Assembly: GCA_903845195.1 (NCBI GenBank)
Contig: CAIMWO010000012.1
Span: forward strand, 30,704 to 94,703
Reading direction: 5' to 3'
Length of the DNA: 64,000 nucleotides
DNA from: an uncultured Phycisphaerales bacterium
Lineage (GTDB): Bacteria > Planctomycetota > Phycisphaerae > WQYP01
Part shown: piece by piece, positions 1 through 8,899 of the stretch
How positions within the stretch are numbered: position 1 is the first letter of the stretch
Layout: each line of letters opens with the position of its first letter
Notes under the pieces: generated by a model
What the model saw: the letters and a program-made list of their open reading frames with translations, nothing else
The model's database searches: none
What the model was told of the DNA's origin: nothing
Program-made: the position numbers and the translations under genes

Positions 1-110
1 GCGAAGACGCGATTCTGTTAGCGTTGGGCGTGGGCCCGGTATTCGCGAAGCGTTCGTCGAAGGCCGGCGGGGAAGCACGGGCCAAGCGTGCATCGAGGAG
101 CGGAAGGTGA
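1..110 (+). CDS. C-terminal end of an upstream gene, possibly ybeY (partial)
   Basis: An open frame enters at the window edge and stops with TGA at 108-110. Its last residues read EDAILLALGVGPVF followed by a basic, low-complexity tail. The C-terminus of the rRNA maturation endonuclease YbeY often ends in a similar 'E..IL..LG' stretch, and ybeY commonly sits directly before a CorC/HlyC-type gene, as it does here. The stop overlaps the next start codon as GTGA, so the two genes are probably translationally coupled. Only about 35 residues are visible, so the identity is a context-based guess; the presence of a coding frame is more secure than its name. Confidence 0.45.
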   Translation, partial: EDAILLALGVGPVFAKRSSKAGGEARAKRASRSGR

Positions 111-1462
111 GCCACGCACTGTTAATCTGGATCGCATTGATTGCGCTGGCGGCGACGCTGGTGTTTTCGACGCTGTCGTATGCGTTGCGGATGATGTCGC
201 GGGTGCGGCTGGATGAAGAGTTGGTGCGTGCGGGCCGGGCGGAAAAGCTTGAGGCGATCCTGGCGGCACGCTACGACGTGGCGCTGGCCAGCGCGACGCT
301 GCGGCTGGTCAGCAGTGCGGTGGTGATCATTGCCATCGCCAGCAGATTTTTGCTGGATTACATGGACGATCCGCAACCGCTGAAAGTTTTTGGGTGGACG
401 CTGCTGGTGAGCATTCCGCTGCTGCTGATTTTTTCGGTGGCGATCCCGCAGGCGTGGGGCCGGTATGCGGGGGAGAAGCTGGTGGTGATGTGCTGGCCGA
501 TGTTGCGCCTGGCGCTCTGGCTGACCTGGCCGCTGGTGCGGGTGCTGAATATTTTTGATGAAGCCGTGCGGCGGTTGGCGGGAGTATCGATCGGCGAAGA
601 TGCCGATACCGCGGCCGAGCAGGTGGAACAGGAGATTCTACAGGTGGTGGCGGAGGGGACGGCCGGTGGGACGGTGGATGAGGATCAGCGGAAGATGATT
701 GAGGGGGTGATCAGTTTCCGCGATCTGCAGGTGGGGCAGATCATGACGCCGCGGACGGAAATCATCGCGGTGGCCGTCAATGCGGCGCTGGGGGAGGTGC
801 GGGATCGCATTCTGAAGGACGGGTTGTCGCGGATACCGGTTTTTGAGGGGACGCTGGATAACGTGATCGGCGTGCTGTATGCGAAGGATCTGCTGGCGAT
901 GCTGGGGAGTGGCGCCGGGCCGGTGGACGGCAGCGCCGCGCCGATGGCGCCAAGCGGGGCGATCGATCTGCGGAAGCTGATGCGGCCGCCGCTGTTTGTG
1001 CCGAAGACTAAGCCGTTGCGCGATCTTTTGCGGGAGTTCAAGCTGCAGCACGTGCACATGGCGGTGGTGCTGGACGAATACGGCGGGACGACGGGGCTGG
1101 TGACGAGCGAGGACATAATTGAGGAGATCGTGGGGGACATTGCGGATGAATACGAGCGTCCGGCGCCGGAGGAAGTGAAGCGGATCGACGAGCGGACGGT
1201 GGAAGTCGATGCGCGGATGAACATTACGGATGTGAACCGGGTGCTGGAGTTGCATCTGCCGGAGGAGGGGGATTACCAGACGATCGGGGGGTTTGTGATT
1301 TCGACGCTGGGGCAGATACCTTTGAAAGGTGAGCGGCTGGTGCATGAGGGGCTGGCGATCACGGTGCTGGAATCTGAGCCGCGGCGTGTGAAGAAGCTGC
1401 GTCTGGAGTTGCCGACGCACGATCAGCCGCAGGAAGCAGTGGAGGAGTCATCGGCGTTGTGA
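107..1462 (+). CDS. CorC/HlyC-type membrane protein with CNNM and CBS domains
   Basis: A 451-residue inner-membrane protein. Hydrophobic segments at about 3-27, 62-84, 94-116 and 126-150 form the CNNM (DUF21) membrane domain. A CBS pair follows: the first begins near residue 212 with IMTPRTEI, the second around 287-350 contains VVLDEYGGTTGLVT. A CorC_HlyC transporter-associated domain occupies about 360-440. Family members are linked to magnesium or cobalt efflux and are often named hemolysin-like; no hemolytic activity should be inferred. The GTG start is preceded by GAGGAG at a 6-base spacing and overlaps the upstream stop as GTGA. The position after a probable ybeY matches a common bacterial arrangement. 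Confidence 0.9.
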   Translation: MSHALLIWIALIALAATLVFSTLSYALRMMSRVRLDEELVRAGRAEKLEAILAARYDVALASATLRLVSSAVVIIAIASRFLLDYMDDPQPLKVFGWTLLVSIPLLLIFSVAIPQAWGRYAGEKLVVMCWPMLRLALWLTWPLVRVLNIFDEAVRRLAGVSIGEDADTAAEQVEQEILQVVAEGTAGGTVDEDQRKMIEGVISFRDLQVGQIMTPRTEIIAVAVNAALGEVRDRILKDGLSRIPVFEGTLDNVIGVLYAKDLLAMLGSGAGPVDGSAAPMAPSGAIDLRKLMRPPLFVPKTKPLRDLLREFKLQHVHMAVVLDEYGGTTGLVTSEDIIEEIVGDIADEYERPAPEEVKRIDERTVEVDARMNITDVNRVLELHLPEEGDYQTIGGFVISTLGQIPLKGERLVHEGLAITVLESEPRRVKKLRLELPTHDQPQEAVEESSAL

Positions 1463-1585
1463 TGGGGTGATGGGGTCGGAGGCGAGGGGGGTAGTTAAGT
1501 CGAAAGCCCGATAAGCCGAAGGTTATCTACGGAGCTATTTCCGCGCCCGTGAGGCGCGGCGTTCGCACAAGCATTCGGAGTCGGA

Positions 1586-2593
1586 GTGGCAGCAGCCGAG
1601 GAAATCAATCCGGGGGGTGTGGTGCGGAAGGCGGAGTCCGACGCGCGCCCAGACGCGGAGGAATCGCTGGGGGGCCTGCTGGCGCAGTGCGTGCAGCGGG
1701 AGCGCTTGAGCCTGTGCCTGCCGACGCGGATCGAGATCGTCGAGAAGATTGCCATTCATTTGAAAGAGCGGGCGGTGTTGTCGGGGGTGTGTTCGGCGGA
1801 GCGGTCGTGCGGGCTGGCCATTGCGCTGACCGAAGCGTTGATGAATGCGATGGTGCATGGAAACCTTGAAATTTCGTCATCGCTGAAAGACCAGGGGTAT
1901 GCGGCGTTTGGGGAGTTGCTCGCGCGGCGGAGCCACGAGCAGGCGTATGCCGGGCGGAATGTGCATGTGGATGTGGACGATGACGGAACGGTATGCCGCT
2001 GGACGATTCGCAACGAGGGTCCGGGGTTTGATGTGCAGGCGGTGCTGGGGCAGATCGCGGCGCAGGATGTGGCGGACCTGGAAAAGACGTATGGGCGCGG
2101 GGTGTTGATGATTCAGGCGTTCATGCTGGATGTGCATTGGCGGGACGAGGGGCGGACGCTGGTGATGAGCATGAAGCGGGGCGGGGCGGTAGCGGCGGAG
2201 CAGACCCAAGTGCAGCCGCTGTGGCAGGAGACGGTCGAGCAGATATTGATGGATTGCGTGGAGGATGGCGAGGGGACCGAGGCGCTGCCGCGGCGGGCCA
2301 ATGGGCGGAAGCATCCGCGCCTGATGTATACGCGGTCGATTCAGGTGTTGCCGGCGGGGTGCAATGGGCCGCGGTGGGCGGTGGCGCGGAATCTTTCGCT
2401 GGACGGGTTGGCGTTCGTGATGAACGCAGAGCTGCATCCGGGGGAGATTGTGGAGGTGCTGCTGGAGACGCAGTCGGCAGTGCCGGCGCGGTTGTGGCTG
2501 CGGCTGGTGCGCTGCCAGCGATTGGCGCGGGACTTCTATGATTGCGGCGGCGAGTTTGTAGCGGGGCCGGCGGGGATGACGGCAGCGCTGTAA
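1586..2593 (+). CDS. HATPase (anti-sigma kinase-like) and PilZ fusion protein
   Basis: A 335-residue soluble protein. Residues of about 65-195 form a GHKL ATPase of the RsbW/SpoIIAB type, with N-box EALMNAMVHGN, G1 box RNEGPGFD, and G2-like YGRGVLMIQAF. A long insertion separates the N-box and G1. The C-terminal 110 residues look like a PilZ domain: the RxxxR element is present as RKHPR and the (D/N)xSxxG element as NLSLDG, the two signatures for cyclic di-GMP binding. The likely role is a serine kinase or anti-sigma switch whose activity answers to cyclic di-GMP, but the partner is not encoded nearby. It starts with GTG after GGAGTCGGA. The 123-base gap after the previous gene shows no clear terminator. 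Confidence 0.8.
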   Translation: MAAAEEINPGGVVRKAESDARPDAEESLGGLLAQCVQRERLSLCLPTRIEIVEKIAIHLKERAVLSGVCSAERSCGLAIALTEALMNAMVHGNLEISSSLKDQGYAAFGELLARRSHEQAYAGRNVHVDVDDDGTVCRWTIRNEGPGFDVQAVLGQIAAQDVADLEKTYGRGVLMIQAFMLDVHWRDEGRTLVMSMKRGGAVAAEQTQVQPLWQETVEQILMDCVEDGEGTEALPRRANGRKHPRLMYTRSIQVLPAGCNGPRWAVARNLSLDGLAFVMNAELHPGEIVEVLLETQSAVPARLWLRLVRCQRLARDFYDCGGEFVAGPAGMTAAL

Positions 2594-2660
2594 GCGGCGC
2601 GCGGCTAAACAGGCGGGCGGGTGTCCGGTACAATGGGCTCCTGATCAAAAAGGAGCAGCT

Positions 2661-3092
2661 ATGGGTCATCCGACGGATTCAACGTGCATATTCTGTAAGA
2701 TTGCGGCGGATCAGATTCCGTGCACCAAGGTGTACGAGGACGACGCGGTGCTGGCGTTTCTGGATATCGGCCCGCTGGTGCGGGGCCATACGCTGGTGAT
2801 CCCCAAGGGTCACTATGCGACGGTGATGGAGACGCCGCCGGAGGTGCTGGCGGAGATCGCCAAACGCTTGCCGGGGTTGTCCAAGGCGGTGCTGGCGGCG
2901 ACGGGGGCCAAGGCGTGTCATGTGCTGGTGAACAGTGGGGCCGAAGCGATGCAATCGGTGCATCACCTGCATTTTCACATCTTGCCGCGAAAGGGCGGGG
3001 ATACGTTCCGGATCCCGTGGAATGCGGGGAAGTTGGATTCCGTCGAGGGAACGGCCTTGGCCGCGGCGATCAAGGGTCAGATGGGATGCTAA
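2661..3092 (+). CDS. HIT family nucleotide-binding protein
   Basis: A 143-residue histidine-triad protein. The catalytic triad motif reads HLHFHI within SVHHLHFHILPR near residue 100, and the N-terminal part has the usual CIFCKI and LAFLDIGPLVRGHTLVIPK blocks. The CxxC pair near the N-terminus matches the zinc-binding version of the fold. Family members hydrolyse nucleoside phosphoramidates, adenylates or dinucleotides; the natural substrate cannot be read from sequence. The ATG is preceded by AAGGAGCAGCT, a good ribosome binding site. It appears to be monocistronic or at the end of the preceding cluster. Confidence 0.93.
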   Translation: MGHPTDSTCIFCKIAADQIPCTKVYEDDAVLAFLDIGPLVRGHTLVIPKGHYATVMETPPEVLAEIAKRLPGLSKAVLAATGAKACHVLVNSGAEAMQSVHHLHFHILPRKGGDTFRIPWNAGKLDSVEGTALAAAIKGQMGC

Positions 3093-3155
3093 GGGCTTTT
3101 ATTTCGCGAACGTGTATTAGTTGTTTGCGAAGAGGTTGGGCCATCCATTAACGCG

Positions 3156-3183
3156 TTGCAAACAGTCTTTGCCGTGATACACT
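3156..3183 (+). promoter_or_regulatory. candidate sigma70-like promoter
   Basis: TTGCAA at 3156-3161 and TACACT at 3178-3183 are separated by 16 bases in the 174-base gap before the glycosyltransferase gene. The match to the -35/-10 consensus is fair, but promoter rules for this lineage are poorly known to me. Confidence 0.3.
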
Positions 3184-3266
3184 AAGCGGAGTGGCGTCGG
3201 AAACTTGGCCGCGGGGGAGTTGTCGGCCTTTTCGAACAACAGGGTTGGTTTGGAGTCGACTTCTCT

Positions 3267-4817
3267 ATGCCGTCGATGTTTGAGTGTTTTCATCTCGTTC
3301 TCGTGGGTCTCTACCTATTGACCCTGGGGATCCTTACGGTTTATGGGCTGCACCGGTACGTGCAAGTGGTGCTGTACTATCGGCATTACCGTAAGGAGAT
3401 GGTGCCGGCCGGCAAGTTCACCGAATTGCCGCGGGTAACCGTGCAATTGCCCATGTACAACGAGCAGTACGTGGCCGAGCGGGTGATTGAGTCCGCCTGC
3501 GAAATCGACTATCCCCGTGAAAAACTGCAGATTCAGGTGCTGGACGATTCCACGGATGATTCTGCGGAAATCGCCCGGGCCACGTGCGAAAAGATGCGGC
3601 AACTGGGGCATAACGTTCAGTATGTGCATCGCACCAATCGGCATGGGTACAAGGCGGGGGCGCTGGCGCATGGGATGGAGTCAGCGACGGGGGAGTTCAT
3701 CGTTATTTTTGATGCGGATTTCGTGCCGAACAAAGATATGGTGCGACGATCGATCGACTTTTTCACAGATCCGAATGTTGGGTGCATTCAGACGCGGTGG
3801 GATCACATCAATCGGCTTCAGTCGATGCTGACGCGGTGTCAGGCGATCTTCCTCGACGGGCACTTCATGATCGAACATACCGCCCGCAATCGGTCGGGAC
3901 GGTTCATCAATTTCAACGGGACGGCAGGCATCTGGCGGCGCAAGGCGATCGAGGATGCCGGCGGCTGGCAGCATGACACGCTGACCGAAGATGTGGATCT
4001 TTCGTATCGTTCGCAGCTGCGCGGCTGGCAGTTCGTATTCCTGCCTGATCTGCTGGCGCCGGCGGAGTTGCCGCCGGAGATCGTGGCGTTCAAGCAGCAG
4101 CAGCATCGGTGGACGAAGGGGCAGGTACAGACAGCAGTGAAGTTGCTGCCGTCGATCATGCGATCGCCGTTCCCGTGGTGGGTGAAGGCGGAAGCGTTTT
4201 TCCATCTGACCAACACGGCGGTGTACGTGCCGGCGGTGGTGCTGTCGCTGATACTGTTTCCGGTCTGGTATGTGGATCCGGAGTTGTTCAACTCCTCGAG
4301 CAAGTTGACGGCGTTGCTGATTGCGAGTTTCTGCGGATTGCTGACGGCGTCCGCCGGGACGTTCTATGTGCTTTCGCAGAAAGCGGTGGGGCGGAGCCAG
4401 TGGCAGACGTTCGGTATGGTGCCGTTTCTGATGGCGCTGGGCATGGGGATCAGCGTGATCAATGGCATTGCGGTGCTGGACGGCTTGTTTGGCAAGCGCG
4501 ACACGGAGTTTGTGCGGACGCCCAAGTATGGTGCGGCGGCGGGCGGGAATGCGTGGAAGAAGCGTGCGGGGACGTTCAAGAAGAAGCTGAACCTGCTGCC
4601 GTTCGTGGAAATCCTGATGGGGTTGTACATGGCGGGATGCGCGGCGGTGGCCGTCTGGACCAAGAGTGCGTGGGGGACGATTCCCTTCCTGGTGATTTTT
4701 TCCTTCGGCTATTTGTACGTGGGGGTGTTGACGCTGCACAGCCGTTGGCTGTCACAGCGGGCGTGCAAGGCTACGCCGGCTCCGACGGCGCAAGAGGCCG
4801 AGGCCTTGGCGGCCTGA
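3267..4817 (+). CDS. membrane glycosyltransferase family 2 (processive, cellulose synthase-like)
   Basis: A 516-residue inner-membrane glycosyltransferase. After one N-terminal membrane segment (about 8-28) comes a GT-A domain with VLDDSTDD near 91-98, the metal-binding DAD at 149-151, the TED catalytic-base motif at 240-242, and QQHRW at 278-282. These four elements define processive GT2 enzymes such as cellulose, mannan and glucomannan synthases. Four or five membrane helices follow from about 310 to 500. The donor sugar is not deducible. The gene lies 63 bases before a second, GT-C-like membrane gene, so the two may build or modify one surface polysaccharide. There is no BcsB, BcsC or PilZ domain nearby. 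Confidence 0.9.
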   Translation: MPSMFECFHLVLVGLYLLTLGILTVYGLHRYVQVVLYYRHYRKEMVPAGKFTELPRVTVQLPMYNEQYVAERVIESACEIDYPREKLQIQVLDDSTDDSAEIARATCEKMRQLGHNVQYVHRTNRHGYKAGALAHGMESATGEFIVIFDADFVPNKDMVRRSIDFFTDPNVGCIQTRWDHINRLQSMLTRCQAIFLDGHFMIEHTARNRSGRFINFNGTAGIWRRKAIEDAGGWQHDTLTEDVDLSYRSQLRGWQFVFLPDLLAPAELPPEIVAFKQQQHRWTKGQVQTAVKLLPSIMRSPFPWWVKAEAFFHLTNTAVYVPAVVLSLILFPVWYVDPELFNSSSKLTALLIASFCGLLTASAGTFYVLSQKAVGRSQWQTFGMVPFLMALGMGISVINGIAVLDGLFGKRDTEFVRTPKYGAAAGGNAWKKRAGTFKKKLNLLPFVEILMGLYMAGCAAVAVWTKSAWGTIPFLVIFSFGYLYVGVLTLHSRWLSQRACKATPAPTAQEAEALAA

Positions 4818-4880
4818 AGGAGCGACGCGCTTGGGCTGAGGACAAGTGGCGGGGTTTCGTAGTTTCTTCGAGGCCACGAC

Positions 4881-6506
4881 ATGACGCTCATCAGGGAACG
4901 CGGGCCAGCGGGACAAGTAGCACCCACCCAAACACTGAACAGGTCAACCGCATCGTGCTCACGATGGATCGTGCCCCTGCTCGTCATGGTGTACATGGTG
5001 GCGATGGGCGTGATCTCCAGTGGATATCTGGAAGCGGATGAGCTGACGCATTTTCTCAAGGCCCGCGAGATCTGGGTGAATTGGCGGGGGGTGCTCGATA
5101 TTTGGGCACGTCCGGGATGCACGGGGCCGTACGGGCTGGTAGCGCTGCTGGGGTTTACCGCGGCGCGGATGCTGGCGGTGGGAATCACGGGGATCACTGG
5201 ACTGGGGACCGTATTTCTGCTCAAGCAGTTTGTGCCGGGAGAGGACGCGGGGAGCGGGGAGACGCCGTCGTGGGTGCGGCGCCATGCTGTAGCGCTGGTG
5301 TGGCTGCTGCTGGTCGCCCAGCCGATGTTTGTGCTCTACAGCTTCATGGTGATGACGGAAATGATGCTGGGGTGCGTCTGGGTGTGGGCGGCGGTGGTGC
5401 TGATGCGGTGTCGCGGTCGGCGCCGGCGGGGGGTTCTGTGGGCCAGCGTGCTCGTGGGGATGGGCGGGCTGGTGCGTCCGGAGGGCTGGGTTGCGATTGC
5501 GTGCTGGCCGGTGTTCGCGGGCATTTGGCTACGTTTGCCGATGGACGCGAAGGATTCGTCAAGGGCCGGGAATTTGATGCGCGGAAGGTCGCTGGTGCTT
5601 CGCATCGCAACGGCGACAGTCATCGCAGGGTGTCCGGTGGCGCTGTGGTATTTGCTGGGGGTTTTTGGGCAGAATGACTGGGGGTGGGTGCAGCGGAATT
5701 GGCCGTGGTCACCGACCAGCCGTTACGGGAAGACGGCGGGCATATTTGTGCTTGCGGCGCTGGGATCGATGGCCGTCTGGCTTTGGCTGCCGATCGCGGT
5801 GGGCATGCGGGATGTCTTGCGACGTCAGAGGCGCGAGCAAGCTGGAGGCCTAAGTACGCGGGCGTTGCTTGTGCTTGCCGGACCGGTGGTGGGGCTGTTC
5901 GTCTTGCATGGCGTATTGGGAAGTTTCGGCTTGTTCGGTTCGATGTCACTGCCGCGATATTTTCTATCGATCGCGCCGATGGCGGCAGTGCTGGGCGTGA
6001 TGGGACTTATTTCGCTGGAACGACGTGCGCGACGGACGCGGGTATTTCGCGCCACTCTGATCGCGGCATCGCTGGCGCCGGTGGCGGTGCTGATGGCGGC
6101 CGGATATTTGCCGACGATCAAGAATCTTGATCTGCGGCGTCTGGACGTGGCCATCGATGAGATTCGGAGAATCGTTCCGGAATCGGAGTGGCCGACGCGG
6201 CTGATCATTGGGCATCCGTATGTTCTGCTGAAGCTCAACGTGCCGATGGAAACTCCAGCAAATTTGCGTGTGGCCAGCGCCGACGCTATTCGCAGCGCGC
6301 CGGCCGGCACGATTCTGGTGACGGACTCGCTGCTGTGGAGCACGGAGGGGCGTCCGAAGCAGGAGCAGCTTGTTTCGTGGGGCTATCGACTCATTCCCGG
6401 GGTGGCTGAACGCATCGACGCGGTCCAGCAGACGTTCCGCCCGGTGGCCATCACTGGGAATCCTGAGAACGTGCGGTTGTGGATCAAGCAAGAGACTGAA
6501 CGGTAA
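4881..6506 (+). CDS. polytopic membrane protein, GT-C glycosyltransferase-like
   Basis: A 541-residue protein with about ten hydrophobic segments. The first external loop carries EADELTHF right after helix 1, in the place where GT-C enzymes (ArnT, PMT and GT39/GT83 families) hold their conserved acidic pair. The C-terminal 130 residues, after about 400, are soluble, as in many GT-C proteins. The likely role is transfer of a sugar from a polyprenyl-linked donor on the outer face of the membrane. It follows the GT2 gene closely on the same strand, which supports a joint role. The family call rests on topology and the acidic motif only. Confidence 0.6.
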   Translation: MTLIRERGPAGQVAPTQTLNRSTASCSRWIVPLLVMVYMVAMGVISSGYLEADELTHFLKAREIWVNWRGVLDIWARPGCTGPYGLVALLGFTAARMLAVGITGITGLGTVFLLKQFVPGEDAGSGETPSWVRRHAVALVWLLLVAQPMFVLYSFMVMTEMMLGCVWVWAAVVLMRCRGRRRRGVLWASVLVGMGGLVRPEGWVAIACWPVFAGIWLRLPMDAKDSSRAGNLMRGRSLVLRIATATVIAGCPVALWYLLGVFGQNDWGWVQRNWPWSPTSRYGKTAGIFVLAALGSMAVWLWLPIAVGMRDVLRRQRREQAGGLSTRALLVLAGPVVGLFVLHGVLGSFGLFGSMSLPRYFLSIAPMAAVLGVMGLISLERRARRTRVFRATLIAASLAPVAVLMAAGYLPTIKNLDLRRLDVAIDEIRRIVPESEWPTRLIIGHPYVLLKLNVPMETPANLRVASADAIRSAPAGTILVTDSLLWSTEGRPKQEQLVSWGYRLIPGVAERIDAVQQTFRPVAITGNPENVRLWIKQETER

Positions 6507-6538
6507 GCGGCGGCGGTCGGCGGCAGGTTACGCCTGAT

Positions 6539-7252
6539 TTACATCTTGTGTTCGATCGATCCGTCCACGTGGGCGACGATGATTTCGTCGGCCATGTTGA
6601 TGAAGAGGCCGGTTTCGACGACTCCGGGGATGGCGTGCAGGGACAGATCCAGCGCATAGGGGTCGTGGATCTGGTGATTGCCGTCGGTTCCGAAGGAAAC
6701 GTGCAGGTACGGGTTGCCGTTGTCGGTGAGGAAGGGGGAGCCGTCGGCGTTGAGGCGTTGGGTGACGGTGGCGCCCAAGGCCTGAAGTTTACGCACGGCT
6801 GAGGGGCGGGCGAATTCGATGACTTCGACGAAGACGGGGAAGCGCGTGCCGAGGCGCGGGACGATTTTTTCTTCTCCGACGACGATGACCAGTTTCTGGG
6901 CCAGGGATTCGACAACCTTTTCGCGGGTGAGGTTACCGCCGCCGCCCTTGAGGAGGTTGAGGTAGGGATCAACTTCATCGGCGCCATCGACAGCGATTTC
7001 GAGGGCTTCAACGTCAGCGAGAGTCGTCAGCGGAATGCCCGCTTCGCGTGCCACCTGCTCGGTGAGGACGCTTGACGCGACACCGACGGCCTTGAGTTTT
7101 TGCTCGCGGATGCGTTTGCCCAGGGCGCGTACGAAGGCGAGCGCGGCTTTGCCGGAGCCCAGGCCCACGCGATCGCCGTTGCGGACCATGCCTGCGGCGA
7201 CGGCGCCGATTTTTTCGAGCTGGTCGGGAGAAGCGGAGAGTTGCTTGGACAT
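6539..7252 (-). CDS. rpiA: ribose-5-phosphate isomerase A
   Basis: A 237-residue cytosolic enzyme that interconverts ribose 5-phosphate and ribulose 5-phosphate in the pentose phosphate pathway. Diagnostic blocks are GLGSGKAALAFV near the N-terminus (phosphate binding), VDGADEVD, LLKGGGGNLTREK and VVGEEKIVPRLG. These hold the expected catalytic Asp, Lys and Glu positions of RpiA. I chose the start at MSKQLSAS, which has AAAGG upstream; the open frame extends 22 codons further, but that extension looks non-coding. It is a single gene, convergent with the glycosyltransferase pair. Confidence 0.96.
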   Translation of the reverse strand: MSKQLSASPDQLEKIGAVAAGMVRNGDRVGLGSGKAALAFVRALGKRIREQKLKAVGVASSVLTEQVAREAGIPLTTLADVEALEIAVDGADEVDPYLNLLKGGGGNLTREKVVESLAQKLVIVVGEEKIVPRLGTRFPVFVEVIEFARPSAVRKLQALGATVTQRLNADGSPFLTDNGNPYLHVSFGTDGNHQIHDPYALDLSLHAIPGVVETGLFINMADEIIVAHVDGSIEHKM

Positions 7253-7385
7253 GGGGGGCCTTTTGTGAAAGTGCGAAGGTAACACGGACGTATTAATCAC
7301 GGGCGGAAAGTCATCCAAGTGAACGCCGCCCCGTTAAGGCCGAATTATAATGCCGCCAGCCGAAGAGGTCTCGTCTGCCGTTGAA

Positions 7386-7458
<73 letters not shown>

Positions 7459-7663
7459 TTGACCTGCAAATACTACACTTTCTTGAGAAGCGGCGAAACG
7501 GTTCAAAGGGAGTTGGTGCGGTAGATTCCCTCCGCAACAGGATTTCGCAATCTCCGCGTGGTTCTGCCCAATGGTCCGTTCGTGCCGCACGGCACGCTGC
7601 TGCACCTGCTCGTTGACAAAGCCGTCGGCACCTTCGTCATCAAGACGCAAGGCTGCGGTGCGC

Positions 7664-7704
7664 AGAAAAAAACGAGCCCGAGGATCGTAATCCACGGGCT
7701 CGTT
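7664..7704 (-). terminator. rho-independent terminator of rpmA
   Basis: Read on the minus strand, a 9-bp perfect stem ACGAGCCCG/CGGGCTCGT (7672-7680 with 7695-7703) is followed directly by a run of seven T. It lies about 40 bases past the rpmA stop and separates it from tRNA-Ile2. Confidence 0.9.
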
Positions 7705-7744
7705 TCAATGGCAAATCTATTGAAGGCTCCGATATGGAGAAGCC

Positions 7745-8014
7745 TTAAGCCTTCTGAGCAATGGCTGCCGCTGCGGCAATCGGCTCGATGCTGATCTTGT
7801 GATTGGCCACCTTCACGCGGCCATCGGCCAGCGCGAAAAGGCTGTCATCGCGAGCCAGACCGACATTTTTGCCGGCTTTGAACTTCGTCCCGCGCTGCCG
7901 CACGATGATCGATCCCGTGGTTACTACTTCTCCGGCATAAGCTTTGATGCCGAGGTATTGGGGGTTGCTATCCCGTCCGTTGCGGGTAGAACCCTGACCT
8001 TTCTTATGTGCCAT
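7745..8014 (-). CDS. rpmA: 50S ribosomal protein bL27
   Basis: An 89-residue basic protein starting [16 protein letters not shown], the invariant N-terminus of bL27, whose tail reaches the peptidyl transferase centre. The block [15 protein letters not shown] is also diagnostic. There is no cleavable Firmicutes-type leader. The Ala-rich C-terminus ([10 protein letters not shown]) is a lineage-specific tail. The usual partner rplU (bL21) is not upstream; the preceding gene on this strand is a secreted hypothetical. A strong terminator follows the stop. Confidence 0.97.
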   Translation of the reverse strand: MAHKKGQGSTRNGRDSNPQYLGIKAYAGEVVTTGSIIVRQRGTKFKAGKNVGLARDDSLFALADGRVKVANHKISIEPIAAAAAIAQKA

Positions 8015-8077
8015 GACGTGTGTCCTTTTTCACCTGAATGCCTGCAAATTCGAGCCCGGTAGTATACCAGAAGCAAG

Positions 8078-8131
8078 AAGCAAGAATCAAGAAGGCGGGA
8101 AAAGAGGCTTTCCCATGCTTGATTCTTGCTT
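8078..8131. repeat. 14-bp inverted repeat (large hairpin) between genes
   Basis: AAGCAAGAATCAAG (8078-8091) is matched perfectly by CTTGATTCTTGCTT (8118-8131). Inside the 26-base loop a second pair, GGGAAA (8097-8102) and TTTCCC (8109-8114), can extend the fold. It lies between the secreted hypothetical gene and rpmA, so it may end the upstream transcript, though no T-run follows. It could also be a mobile palindromic repeat; I see no second copy in the window. Confidence 0.6.
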
Positions 8132-8157
8132 CAATTCTGCCTCCCCGCCCCGGTCTG

Positions 8158-8769
8158 TTACTTCATCACCCATTTCATGGCTTTGAGCTTCGGCTGGGGG
8201 TCGACACCGATCGCCATGCCCGGGATGTTGTAATCCAGCACCAGCGTCTTCTTCAAGACGGCCGGCTTGCCCGTCAACGGGTTCTTCACTTCGGCGGTTT
8301 CGCCGCTGAGGCCGGAGGTAAAGAACTGGAATTCGCGAGATTCGGTCTCGACGCCGCTGAACAGGATGAGCCCGTCGCGTGAATTATCTTCGCCCTGGAG
8401 CAGTTTGCCCAGGATGGCCGTTGGGCTCATCAGGAGCGAATTGTTATACAGGGCTTTGATGCGTGTAAAGACAGCCTTGGGCACTTCCTTGAACGCGGGC
8501 AGAACCTGACCCGTGTCGGTCATCAATTCGAATTCCGGAGTGAACAGGATGTCCTTGCCGGTGGTATTGGTGATTGTGTAGCGGATGTACCAGTAGGTTT
8601 TGCCTTCCACCTCGATGCGCTCGGGCGGATGACTGACGAACTTGAGTTCCCAACTGATGGGAACGGGTGAGGGATCAGGCGCTGCCATCGCGCGGCTGCC
8701 CGACCAAAGCGCCATGCCGCAAATTCCCGCCACCGCCACCACCATTGCTGCCATCACTGGACGTCGCAT
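8158..8769 (-). CDS. secreted protein of unknown function
   Basis: A 203-residue protein with a clear signal peptide (MRRPVMAAMVVAVAGICGMALW, cleavage probably after AMA near residue 29). The mature part begins with a beta-rich region containing YWYIRYTITNTTGKDILFTP. This looks like an Ig-like or DUF4352-like exported domain comparing 'rest' and 'full' states of a backbone, but no family can be assigned with confidence. The start has GGAGGTGCGTGC upstream, a good ribosome binding site. No catalytic motif is visible. Similar small exported proteins are common in Planctomycetota, but that is a general impression. Confidence 0.75.
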   Translation of the reverse strand: MRRPVMAAMVVAVAGICGMALWSGSRAMAAPDPSPVPISWELKFVSHPPERIEVEGKTYWYIRYTITNTTGKDILFTPEFELMTDTGQVLPAFKEVPKAVFTRIKALYNNSLLMSPTAILGKLLQGEDNSRDGLILFSGVETESREFQFFTSGLSGETAEVKNPLTGKPAVLKKTLVLDYNIPGMAIGVDPQPKLKAMKWVMK

Positions 8770-8899
8770 GCACGCACCTCCGCTAGGGAATCAGATTCTG
8801 CCAAAAGTACCGCAGACCCGGTGACTTAGCAAGCCCCGGGGCATACACGGCAAGGTATTGCGCATTCTCGCATTGATTCTCTTGGGGCGGCCCCGGACA

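Noticed and set aside
107..1462. Hemolysin toxin
   Set aside because: The hemolysin label for CorC/HlyC-type proteins is historical; the architecture is that of a CNNM/CBS ion-transport protein.
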